A stretch of 6,824 nucleotides of DNA, taken from NCBI GenBank assembly GCA_002937525.1, contig PTKA01000076.1:1-6824 (forward strand), given 5' to 3'. Below the pieces are notes generated by a model. It saw nothing but the letters and a program-made list of their open reading frames with translations, made no database searches and was not told where the DNA came from. The position numbers were made by a program, and so were the translations under genes. Position 1 is the stretch's first letter. Every line of letters starts with the position of its first letter. Below are positions 1-6,195 of this stretch, piece by piece. Source of the stretch: Alphaproteobacteria bacterium MarineAlpha10_Bin3. GTDB taxonomy: Bacteria; Pseudomonadota; Alphaproteobacteria; UBA8366; GCA-2717185.

Positions 1-1
1 C

Positions 2-694
2 CAGCTGGCGCCGACCGACTGCACCACCGGCGCCATGGGTGCTTTGGGAACAATTTTGGCGCTGTTCGCGCGGGTCCGCACCGGAATGGTGCAGCGGGTC
101 GACAGCAACCTGCTGAACGGCGCCGCTTTGCTAAGTTCGGCCTGGTTCACCCAATATGACGGCAAGCCGGCGCGCCCGCTGGCCGACAAGGAACAATACG
201 GGCTGAACCCGTTCCACCGCCTGTACCGGTTGCGCGATGGCTGGATTTATGTGGTGGCGCAAAGCGATGCGGAACGCGCGGCACTATGCCGGCTGGGCGG
301 CGCAGCACCGCAACCGGTTTGCGGCCAGCATCCCAACGAGACGCCGTTCGCCGCCGCCATGGCGGCCGGGTTCGCGCAACGCGAATTGACGCAAACCCTG
401 GCCGCGTTGCGGCGCGCCGGGGTGCCCTGCGCGCAAGCCCAGCCGGGCGACAGCGAGCTGTTCCTCGACGACCGCCACGCGCACGAAAACGGCATGGTCG
501 CGGTTCGCCAGCACCCCACCGTCGGCGAACTGCGCGTCGCCTGGCGCTATATCCAGTTCGGCCATACCAGCGCGACCCAGGGCCGCCCGACGCCGCTGCT
601 GGGCCAGCATACCGACGACGTGCTGCGCGAAATCGGTTACGGCGCGGACGCCATCGCCGCCCTGCACGCCGACGGCGTGGTCAAGACCGGCTGA
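2..694 (+). CDS. Class III (CaiB/BaiF family) CoA-transferase, C-terminal part, truncated by window edge
   Basis: The frame is open from the left edge, so the start lies outside the window; 230 residues are present, a little over half of the roughly 400 usual for one family III domain. These enzymes move coenzyme A between carboxylic acids in the cytoplasm, as in formyl-CoA:oxalate, carnitine and racemase-type members. The visible part matches the family: an early TTGAMGALGTILALFARVRTG segment type (glycine-rich helix followed by an R-x-R-T-G turn), then QRVDSNLLNGAALL, and near the end PLLGQHTDDVLREIGY, the usual C-terminal 'GxHTDEVLxExGY' signature. The catalytic aspartate of the family lies in the N-terminal half and cannot be checked. 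The first ATG in view, at 35, is internal to the conserved helix and is not a real start. The next gene, an aldolase on the same strand, begins 109 bp downstream, which suggests a shared catabolic role. Substrate unknown. Confidence 0.88.
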   Translation, partial: QLAPTDCTTGAMGALGTILALFARVRTGMVQRVDSNLLNGAALLSSAWFTQYDGKPARPLADKEQYGLNPFHRLYRLRDGWIYVVAQSDAERAALCRLGGAAPQPVCGQHPNETPFAAAMAAGFAQRELTQTLAALRRAGVPCAQAQPGDSELFLDDRHAHENGMVAVRQHPTVGELRVAWRYIQFGHTSATQGRPTPLLGQHTDDVLREIGYGADAIAALHADGVVKTG

Positions 695-803
695 ACCCAA
701 AGCCCCATGGCGCCTGGCATTATTCGAAGCCGTGCCCGATTTTGCCTGTCGCACGCGGCCCGGCCCTGTACGATAGGCAGTCTGTAAGGGGGAGAAAGCC
801 GCG

Positions 804-1619
804 ATGAATCCGATCAAGCTCAAACGCACGCTGAAATCCGGCGGGCATGTCTTTGGCTGCATGCTGTCGCAGATGGCCTCGACCCGCTTCGGGCCGGTGC
901 TGGCCGGCAGCACCCTGGATTACGCGGTGATCGACGCCGAACACGGGTCGCGCGGCCGGGCCGAGATACAGCAGCTCACCGGCATGTTGCGCCACGCCGA
1001 CATCACCCCGATCGTGCGGGTGCCGGTTCCCAAAGCGGAATGGGTGGCGATGGCGCTCGATGCCGGAACGGCCGGCGTGCTGGTGCCGTATTGCGAAACC
1101 GTGGACGAGGTCCAGGCCGTGGTGGCGACCGCGCGATGGCATCCGCTCAAGGGCGAGAATTTAATCCGCGCGGTGCGCGACAATGTCCTGCCCAGCCCGG
1201 CGACCCGCAAATATCTGCGCAACCGGCGCAAGGAATCGTTCATCATCATCGGCATCGAATCCGAACCGGCGCACGCCAATCTCGACGCCATCCTGGATGT
1301 CGGCGGGATCGACGGGATTTTCATCGGCCCCAACGACATGTCGACCTCGCTCGGTATTCCCGACGATTACGCCAACAAAAAATACCAGCGCGTGATCAAG
1401 GACATCATCGTTCGCTGCGCGGCGCGCGGCATCCCCGTGATGGTGCATCAGCAGACCATCGACACCTCGACCAGGGCAATCCAGTTGGGCGCCCGCTTCG
1501 TGCTGCATTCGAGCGACGGACGGATGCTGCAACGGATCATCCAGGACGATATGAACGCCTTGCGCAAGGCCGCCGGCAGCACCGTCGCCGCGATCCGCGA
1601 TACGGTCGAAACCGCGTAA
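804..1619 (+). CDS. HpcH/HpaI-family class II aldolase (2-keto-3-deoxy / 4-hydroxy-2-oxo acid aldolase type)
   Basis: A 271-residue cytoplasmic enzyme of the HpcH/HpaI family. These metal-dependent class II aldolases cleave 4-hydroxy-2-oxo acids reversibly to pyruvate plus an aldehyde, for example in homoprotocatechuate or deoxysugar-acid breakdown. Family landmarks are all present: DAEHG at residues 44-48 with the catalytic His47, the pyruvate-binding Arg72 in IVRVP, GVLVPYCETVDEV at 91-103, IESEPAHANL with metal ligand Glu152, and FIGPNDMSTSLG with metal ligand Asp178. Spacing closely matches HpcH of E. coli (His45, Arg70, Glu149, Asp175 as I recall). The length is typical. The ATG at 804 has a strong ribosome binding site, AAGGGGGAG at 786-794, 9 nt upstream. 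Upstream is a CoA-transferase on the same strand; downstream pyrE converges, with 2 bp between stop codons. The active site appears intact. The physiological substrate cannot be read from sequence, and names such as rhmA or hpaI would be guesses. Confidence 0.9.
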   Translation: MNPIKLKRTLKSGGHVFGCMLSQMASTRFGPVLAGSTLDYAVIDAEHGSRGRAEIQQLTGMLRHADITPIVRVPVPKAEWVAMALDAGTAGVLVPYCETVDEVQAVVATARWHPLKGENLIRAVRDNVLPSPATRKYLRNRRKESFIIIGIESEPAHANLDAILDVGGIDGIFIGPNDMSTSLGIPDDYANKKYQRVIKDIIVRCAARGIPVMVHQQTIDTSTRAIQLGARFVLHSSDGRMLQRIIQDDMNALRKAAGSTVAAIRDTVETA

Positions 1620-1621
1620 TT

Positions 1622-2287
1622 CTACGTTTCCTTGGCCGGATGGGCGTCCTGCCAACCGGCCGGGTCGTCCAGAAAGGCGCGCACCGCATCGAAGGTATCG
1701 GGCTCGAAGTAGTTTTCTTCCTGCGCGCAGGCCAGCACGTCCCACCATGTCGCCAAGGCGTGCAGTGTGACGCCGTGCGATTCCAGATTGGTGACCCCGG
1801 CCGGGAAGATGCCGTAATGGAAAATGACGAAGGTATGGGCGCAGGTGGCGCCGGCCTCGCGCAGCCCCTCAACGAAGCTGATCTTGGAGCCGCCATCGGT
1901 CGCCAGATCCTCGACCAGCAGCGCCCGGTCGCCTTCCTTCACCAGCCCTTCGATCCGGGCGTTGCGGCCAAACCCCTTGGGCTGCTTGCGGACATAGGCC
2001 ATCGGCAGCATCAGCCGGTCGGCGATCCAGGCGGCGAACGGAATACCCGCCGTCTCGCCGCCGGCAACCACGTCGATCGATTCGAACCCGATCGCTTCCT
2101 CGATCAGCGCCGCCCCCATATCCATCAGCTTGGCCCGGGCGCGCGGAAAACCGATCAGCCGCCGGCAATCGATATAGACCGGGCTGGTCCGCCCGCTGGT
2201 GAAAACAAACGGGTCGTCAGGCCGGAACAGAACCGATTCGGTCTCGATCAGAATACGGGCGGTGATGCGGGCGGGATCGGCGACCAT
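1622..2287 (-). CDS. pyrE: Orotate phosphoribosyltransferase
   Basis: A 221-residue cytoplasmic enzyme that joins orotate to PRPP to give orotidine 5'-monophosphate, the fifth step of de novo pyrimidine synthesis. Seen in the sequence: [12 protein letters not shown] at 29-40, the family's orotate/PRPP region; [16 protein letters not shown] around 99-114, the flexible catalytic loop with its lysines; and [13 protein letters not shown] at 123-135, the PRPP-binding loop with the acidic pair Glu126-Asp127. The frame stays open upstream to 2365, but the ATG at 2287 is preferred: it has GAGG at 2294-2297, 6 nt upstream, and the extra 26 residues are low-complexity and unlike the family N-terminus. 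The nearest gene upstream on the same strand is the broken MFS gene, 176 bp away, so pyrE probably has its own promoter, although I could not identify one. The 3' end abuts the convergent aldolase gene. Nothing in the protein looks defective. Confidence 0.93.
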   Translation of the reverse strand: MVADPARITARILIETESVLFRPDDPFVFTSGRTSPVYIDCRRLIGFPRARAKLMDMGAALIEEAIGFESIDVVAGGETAGIPFAAWIADRLMLPMAYVRKQPKGFGRNARIEGLVKEGDRALLVEDLATDGGSKISFVEGLREAGATCAHTFVIFHYGIFPAGVTNLESHGVTLHALATWWDVLACAQEENYFEPDTFDAVRAFLDDPAGWQDAHPAKET

Positions 2288-2463
2288 GGGGAACCTCGTC
2301 GGTGATGCGTGTAGGGCAGGTTTACGGGATCGCCCCGGCTTGCCGCAAGCATCCGTTAAAGGCACGGTCCTTTGATAAACATTGCCCGGAGCCCGGCATG
2401 AAATTTTGTTTCGGTAGAAACACGGATCGAGCGGGCATAAGGTGAGGTGAGGTTCAGATTAGC
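2288..2463. other. Intergenic gap between pyrE and the MFS pseudogene
   Basis: This 176-bp gap lies upstream of pyrE and downstream of the MFS pseudogene, both on the minus strand. I see no credible gene. There is a small inverted repeat GCTTG-CCG-CAAGC at 2338-2350, too short and without a T-run to be called a terminator, and a direct repeat of GCCCGG near 2384-2396. The pyrE promoter should be here, but no -35/-10 pair stands out on the minus strand. Confidence 0.5.
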
Positions 2464-3630
2464 TCATGGTTGAACGGCTTCGTTTCTGGAGACGCCGCCC
2501 ACCAGGGTTATCGCGCTAAGAATGAGCATGGCGCTCGCGACGATGAGGGAAACCGCGAAACCTTGGGTCAGGTCATGGACGACGCTGGCAAACACCGGCC
2601 CGATCATTTGCCCGGTGGCGAAGGACGCTGTCATGACAGCGATATGACGCATGACGTCGTGCGGCGGTGCAATACGATGCGCCTCTTTCATACCGGTCAT
2701 CGTGATGATCATGAACGTTCCGCCAACACAAAGGCCGGCCGCGACGATCGTGAAATTGTGCGGAAAAATACCTGGCAGGAAAAGCCCGAACGCCATGACG
2801 GCCTGGCTTGCGGCCCAAATTTGCCGATTGGAATAGCGTTTTTAAAACCGTGCGGCGATCAGCGTGGAAACCAAAGCAGCGGCTCCGAATATCGGCCAAT
2901 TCCAACCGAATATGATCGGAGACTGGACGATTTCGCGGGCCATGACGGGTAGATATGTGGCCGGAATAATATAACCGAAACCCATTACCCCATAGGCAAC
3001 GACAATGCGCCAATCCAATGGGCTTCGATGTGATTCCTGGCTGCGGACGGCGAGCCGGGTGGCGGGAAATTCAGGCCCCAGGCCTAAACAGACCGCGAAA
3101 ATCGCGATCAGCGCAAGGGTACCTGTTATCCGCCAGCTCGCGGAACTGCCAATCTGGTTCACCATGAAGGCCAGACAGCCCAGTCCGGCGATTAGTATTC
3201 CCGCGCCGACGCCACAGAAAACCCAGCCTTGAATTTCCACGCGGCCATTGTCGGCCAAATGCTTGACGGTGTAATTGCTGACCAGTACCAGCGCCCAGGC
3301 GCTGCAGACGCCGCTCAGCCAACGCAATATCAGCCAGACCGTGAAATTGTCCGTCATGCCCATTCCCAAAGTGGCGACACCGATGGCCAGCAAGGAAAGC
3401 CGCAACATCGTCCTGGGTGGGCAGGGAATTTTCGTCGCGAAAACAGCGCCCAGCCAATATCCGAATAAATGAATCGAGGCGAGAATGCCGCCGTCCGTGA
3501 TGCTCACCAATCCATCTTCGCGCATCATTGGCAACAAAGGGGTGAAAGCGAAACGTCCAATTCCCATGGCCAACGCCAACGAAACCAGGCCAACAAGGGC
3601 AATGCGGAAGATCGACGATTGCGGCGGCAC
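2464..3630 (-). pseudogene. YbfB/YjiJ-type MFS transporter interrupted by one in-frame TAA
   Basis: An inner-membrane major facilitator superfamily transporter gene of 388 codons, the normal size for the YbfB/YjiJ group (Pfam MFS_4). It starts with GTG at 3630, with AGAGG at 3636-3640, 5 nt upstream. The N-terminal signature MGIGRFAFTPLLPMM is at about 22-36, and hydrophobic helices follow throughout. Codon 263 (2842-2844) is TAA. Reading simply continues in the same frame after it (KRYSNRQIWAASQAVMAFG...) into typical C-terminal family sequence including ASFATGQMIGPVFA, ending at TGA 2464-2466. The stop falls in the loop after about the eighth helix, so a terminated product lacks roughly the last four helices and should not transport. 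A fragment starting at ATG 2796 lacks a clear ribosome binding site. One base change (TTA Leu or CAA Gln to TAA) explains the stop; sequencing error at the T4A5 run is possible. The divergent LysR gene is its probable regulator. Substrate unknown. Confidence 0.82.
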
Positions 3631-3641
3631 GGCAACCTCTG

Positions 3642-3654
3642 GACAATAATTGTC
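3642..3654. promoter_or_regulatory. Perfect 13-bp palindrome, candidate operator
   Basis: GACAAT-A-ATTGTC is a perfect inverted repeat with 6-bp arms around one base. It lies between the divergent transporter and LysR genes, 11 bp upstream of the transporter GTG and just before its ribosome binding site. The position suits a regulator binding site or a small mRNA hairpin. It is not a classical LysR T-N11-A box, so assignment to the neighbouring LysR protein is inference only. Confidence 0.35.
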
Positions 3655-3661
3655 GTAACGC

Positions 3662-3691
3662 TTGCCAATACCTTATCGCTCGACATACATT
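3662..3691 (+). promoter_or_regulatory. Possible promoter of the LysR gene
   Basis: TTGCCA at 3662-3667 (5 of 6 to the sigma-70 -35 consensus) is followed after 18 bp by TACATT at 3686-3691 (4 of 6 to the -10). This would give a leader of about 40 nt before the LysR ATG at 3739. The surrounding AT-rich stretch makes chance matches likely, so this is tentative. Confidence 0.3.
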
Positions 3692-3700
3692 AATAAAAAT

Positions 3701-3726
3701 GAATTAAAAGGAATTAAGTTTCTTAA
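3701..3726. repeat. Short AT-rich direct and inverted repeats before the LysR start
   Basis: GAATTAA occurs at 3701-3707 and again at 3711-3717, exactly one helical turn (10 bp) apart. Immediately after, TTAAG-TTT-CTTAA at 3714-3726 is a perfect inverted repeat abutting the LysR ribosome binding site AGGAG (3728-3732). Such an arrangement could be an autoregulatory site, but it may be simple AT-richness. Confidence 0.35.
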
Positions 3727-3738
3727 AAGGAGATATCT

Positions 3739-4605
3739 ATGCTCGGCCTGGACCTGCGATCCCTGGAGATATTTCGAACCGTCGCGGTCGAGGGAAGCAT
3801 TACCAAGGCGGCGATAAAATTGAACCGCGTGCAATCGAATATCAGCACTCGCATCAAACAGCTGGAACAGCATCTCAAGAAAAAATTATTTTTGCGCCAA
3901 AATCGAGGCCTAACGTTAACCCCGGATGGCCACCTGTTGCTGGCTTACGCCAAACGGCTCTTGCAATTATCCATGGAGGCTTCGGAAGCCCTCAACGAGG
4001 GCAAGCCGAGAGGCGTCTTTCGGATTGGCACGATGGAAAGCACGGCCGCCGCCCGGCTGCCGGAAATTTTATCGCGCTATCATAGATTGCATCGCGATGT
4101 CGAGATCGAATTGGAAACGGGTACCGCTGGTGGGCTGTTGGACCGCCTGCTCAACCATGACGTCGAAATCGCCTTTGTCGCCGAGCCGGTGTCCTTCAAG
4201 GCCATTCGCACGCAGCCGGTATTCGAGGAAGCACTGGTTCTGGTGACGCCTCGGTCGTTCCCGCCGCTAGAGAACACGCGTGAAATCAGCGGTAAGACCG
4301 TTGTTGCGTTTGAGACGGGGTGTGCCTATCGCCGCTATCTTGAGGAATGGTTATTGGAATCCGGCATTGTTCCGGGCGGCGTCATCGCCATGGGTTCCTA
4401 TCTTGCCATTCTCGCCTGCGTCTCGGCCGGAACCGGCTTCGCCGTCGTTCCTCAATGCGTTCTGGATACCGTATCGTCGAAAGGGCAGTTTCGACGATAC
4501 CCGCTACCCAACAAACTCGCTCGAATCAAGACGCTCTTGGCATGGCGCGCGGATTACCAATCGGCAAAGCTAGACGCGTTGAAGGAGCTCTTGCCCGTGG
4601 TTTAG
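3739..4605 (+). CDS. LysR-type transcriptional regulator, PtrR/YneJ-like
   Basis: A 288-residue cytoplasmic DNA-binding regulator of normal LysR length. The N-terminal winged helix-turn-helix is clear at about 5-63 (LEIFRTVAVEGSITKAAIKL, then NRVQSNISTRIKQLEQHL and RGLTLTPDG), followed by a linker helix to about 88 and a periplasmic-binding-protein-like effector domain from about 92 (GVFRIGTMESTAAARLPEIL). Phrases such as GTMESTAAARLP, CAYRRYLEEW and MGSYLAILACVSAGTGFAVVP resemble E. coli PtrR (YneJ), a putrescine-utilisation regulator, as I recall it; the ligand here need not be the same. The ATG at 3739 has AGGAG at 3728-3732, 6 nt upstream. It is transcribed divergently from the interrupted MFS transporter, the classical layout of a LysR protein and its target, and LysR proteins commonly repress their own gene. 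Part of the DNA-binding region is distinctly AT-rich, unlike neighbouring genes. The protein appears intact although its likely target is broken. Confidence 0.92.
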   Translation: MLGLDLRSLEIFRTVAVEGSITKAAIKLNRVQSNISTRIKQLEQHLKKKLFLRQNRGLTLTPDGHLLLAYAKRLLQLSMEASEALNEGKPRGVFRIGTMESTAAARLPEILSRYHRLHRDVEIELETGTAGGLLDRLLNHDVEIAFVAEPVSFKAIRTQPVFEEALVLVTPRSFPPLENTREISGKTVVAFETGCAYRRYLEEWLLESGIVPGGVIAMGSYLAILACVSAGTGFAVVPQCVLDTVSSKGQFRRYPLPNKLARIKTLLAWRADYQSAKLDALKELLPVV

Positions 4606-4722
4606 GTTCGTCGGCACAAATGCCAAGGCACGTCGATAATGACCCCTCCGCGATCCGATGGGCAGCTGTACGGATGGCCCAACATCCCGTTCGGCTGTTC
4701 GGCGCGAAACAGACCTGATAGC

Positions 4723-5646
4723 CTAAAAAGCTGGCGCCTCGATCTCGTTCGTCGTGGCCGGCTTGAAGCCGCTGGCGCGGCCGTCGCGCGCCGTCGGGGC
4801 GAGGTCGGTCGCCGGGTCGCCGGCGATCCGGGTTGCCTGCATGATCCGCGTTTCGTTGAAATCGTACGGCCGCGCGCGGTGCATGACACAGCGGTTGTCC
4901 CAGATTATCAAATCGCCGGGCTGCCAGTTTTGAATGTGAATGCGCGGCGGCTGGCAGGCGAATTCGAGCAGCTCGTCCAGCAGGCCTTGCGCCGCATCGT
5001 CGTCAAGCCCGTCAATCCGGTAAGCGTGGCGGCCGATGCACAGTGACTTGCGGCCGGTGACGGGATGAACGCGCACCAGCGGGCGCAGCGGCGCGCCCTT
5101 GGTATGGTAGCCATAGCCCGATCCGGTCTCGACGACATAGCCGATCTTGGCCTGGCTGGCGTAGAGCGAGTGATAGGCGCGCAAATCCGCGATCCGTTCC
5201 TTCATGGCGTCGTCGAGCGCATCGTAGGCGGCGCGCATATCGGCCAGTTCGGTCTCGCCGCCATGCGACGGCACGGCCTTCGCGCTCAGCACGCCCGCCT
5301 TGGCCGCCAGCGGCATGTAGGTGCTGTCGAGATGCCAGCCTTCGTTGCCGCGCAGCGTCTTGAAGCGGGCGTCATCGGGGCCGATAACCGAACCATCGGG
5401 CTTCTGGTTGCTGATCGAAACCGATTTGACGCTGGGGTCGGCGCGCAAATGCTCGATTTTGCCAAAGCGCAAGGAAAACGCGACCTGTTCGTCGGCGCTC
5501 AAATCCTGGGCCGGAAAGATCAGCGCCGCATATTCGTGAAAGGCGTCCTCGACGCATTTCCATGTGGCGTGATCCATGCTGGCGAGGTCGATATCGGTGA
5601 CCGTGGCGCCCAGCGTGGTGTCCAGAGGAACGATCGTCGGTGCCAT
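4723..5646 (-). CDS. TfdA/TauD-family Fe(II)/2-oxoglutarate-dependent dioxygenase
   Basis: A 307-residue cytoplasmic oxygenase that couples oxidative decarboxylation of 2-oxoglutarate to hydroxylation of a substrate; known relatives attack taurine (TauD) or phenoxyacetates (TfdA). The iron-binding triad is complete: His105 and Asp107 in GWHLDSTY, and His256 in WDNRCVMHRARPYD. The co-substrate residues are also present: Arg267, 11 residues after the last His, and Thr132 in GGETEL. DMRAAYDAL at 136-144 and WDNRCVMHR favour TfdA-like enzymes over true TauD. About 25 residues after residue 280 extend past what I recall for TfdA. The ATG at 5646 has a near-ideal ribosome binding site, AAGGAG at 5653-5658, 6 nt upstream. 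hspQ ends 33 bp upstream on the same strand, so the two are probably co-transcribed. The 3' end converges on the LysR gene across 117 bp in which no clear terminator is visible. Catalytically intact; substrate unknown, and no evidence here for herbicide degradation. Confidence 0.9.
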   Translation of the reverse strand: MAPTIVPLDTTLGATVTDIDLASMDHATWKCVEDAFHEYAALIFPAQDLSADEQVAFSLRFGKIEHLRADPSVKSVSISNQKPDGSVIGPDDARFKTLRGNEGWHLDSTYMPLAAKAGVLSAKAVPSHGGETELADMRAAYDALDDAMKERIADLRAYHSLYASQAKIGYVVETGSGYGYHTKGAPLRPLVRVHPVTGRKSLCIGRHAYRIDGLDDDAAQGLLDELLEFACQPPRIHIQNWQPGDLIIWDNRCVMHRARPYDFNETRIMQATRIAGDPATDLAPTARDGRASGFKPATTNEIEAPAF

Positions 5647-5679
5647 GGGATACTCCTTGTCAGTGGGCCGCCAGCACGG

Positions 5680-5997
5680 CTAATTGGCGCGCCGGCGGGT
5701 GCAATAGCGGCCGTCCTCGAAACCGTCGAAGAATTCTTCAAGCAGCGGATGGCGGATCGGCGCGCCGGTCGCATCGGCATCGAGGTTCTGTTCCGCCACA
5801 TAGGTGGTGTGCATCGCGTCATGCACCAGCACATGATACCACGGCTCGTCCCGCGGCGGACGCGAGCGCGCCATCTGTGCGTACCACGCCGCCGACCCCT
5901 GAAACTGTGGATCGACATCGAAGATCACCCCGCGATAATCGAACAAATGGTGGTGGATCAATGCGCCGACGAAGAATTTGGCCTTGCTGCGCGACAT
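5680..5997 (-). CDS. hspQ: Heat shock protein HspQ (YccV-like, hemimethylated-DNA-binding family)
   Basis: A 105-residue protein, the same length as E. coli HspQ as I recall it, of the YccV-like family. In enterobacteria HspQ is a heat-shock protein linked to DnaA turnover and to Lon protease activity, and it binds hemimethylated DNA. Visible family features: AKFFVGALIHHHLFDYRGVIFDVDP at about 6-30 (a small SH3-like barrel), EPWYHVLVHD at 51-60, TTYVAEQNL at 64-72 and the acidic segment IRHPLLEEFFDGFEDGRY at 81-98. The ATG at 5997 is used because an in-frame TGA lies just upstream at 6010-6012; its ribosome binding site is weak, with AAGG only about 15 nt away. It is followed after 33 bp by a dioxygenase gene on the same strand and diverges from imuA across 198 bp. 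No convincing heat-shock sigma-factor promoter was seen. Confidence 0.9.
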   Translation of the reverse strand: MSRSKAKFFVGALIHHHLFDYRGVIFDVDPQFQGSAAWYAQMARSRPPRDEPWYHVLVHDAMHTTYVAEQNLDADATGAPIRHPLLEEFFDGFEDGRYCTRRRAN

Positions 5998-6134
5998 TTT
6001 GCACCGGGTTCAACCTTGCCTGACGGGAGTGTACGGCCAGTCCGGTTCCAGCGCCAGATCGTTAAATCGCGGTTGCGCGGTGCGGCGTCTGCTGGCGCAC
6101 CTTGATCTGCATCGAGAGACCGGGGCTCCGGCAC

Positions 6135-6163
6135 TTGACTCCAGGGTGGCCAAATAATAGAAC
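6135..6163 (+). promoter_or_regulatory. Probable imuA promoter
   Basis: TTGACT at 6135-6140 (5 of 6 to the -35 consensus) is followed after 17 bp by TAGAAC at 6158-6163 (4 of 6 to the -10). The -10 overlaps the left half of the LexA box, as expected for LexA repression by blocking RNA polymerase. Transcription would start near 6170, leaving a short leader of about 25 nt before the imuA ATG at 6196. Confidence 0.5.
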
Positions 6164-6174
6164 AAATAAGGAAC
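6160..6174. promoter_or_regulatory. LexA (SOS) box of the alphaproteobacterial type
   Basis: GAACAAATAAGGAAC is an exact GAAC-N7-GAAC direct repeat, which reads GTTC-N7-GTTC on the other strand, the established LexA-binding motif of Alphaproteobacteria. It overlaps the predicted -10 and lies 21 bp before the start of imuA, a gene that is LexA-controlled in many bacteria. The motif and the gene identity were reached independently and support each other, so SOS induction of imuA is a strong inference. Confidence 0.82.
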
Positions 6175-6195
6175 ATATGAGAAAGCCAAATTTCA

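Larger units (their letters stand above)
5998..6195. other. Divergent hspQ/imuA intergenic region
   Basis: This 198-bp region must hold the promoters of both hspQ (minus) and imuA (plus). The imuA side contains the promoter and LexA box listed separately. For hspQ the best minus-strand candidate is TTCTCA (6178-6183) with TATTAT (6154-6159) after 18 bp, which would place the LexA box in its spacer and give a leader of about 150 nt. That reading is weak. No RNA gene or convincing short gene is seen between 5998 and 6134. Confidence 0.4.

Noticed and set aside
1040..2305. Long plus-strand frame of 421 codons
   Set aside because: It runs out of frame through the aldolase gene and then antisense to pyrE; both are well-supported family members, and the product is Arg/Gly/Gln-rich, typical of a shadow frame in GC-rich DNA.
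2288..2365. N-terminal extension of pyrE to the ATG at 2365
   Set aside because: The extra 26 residues are unlike the family, and the ATG at 2287 has a ribosome binding site and gives the usual length.
2573..3013. Minus-strand frame overlapping the MFS stop codon, possible frameshift explanation
   Set aside because: It is in a different frame, and its translation is not transporter-like. Sequence on both sides of the TAA stays in the original frame, so a stop substitution and not a frameshift explains the break.
4606..4722. Terminator between the LysR gene and the dioxygenase (CTGTT...AACAG near 4695-4712)
   Set aside because: The stem is only 5 bp with an 8-base loop and no T-run on either strand.
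5065..6105. Plus-strand frame of 346 codons
   Set aside because: It is antisense to the dioxygenase and hspQ, which have complete motifs and, for the dioxygenase, a strong ribosome binding site. The product resembles no family I know.
6062..6112. Short minus-strand frame starting MQIKVRQQ before hspQ
   Set aside because: Only 16 codons, no ribosome binding site seen and no recognisable family.
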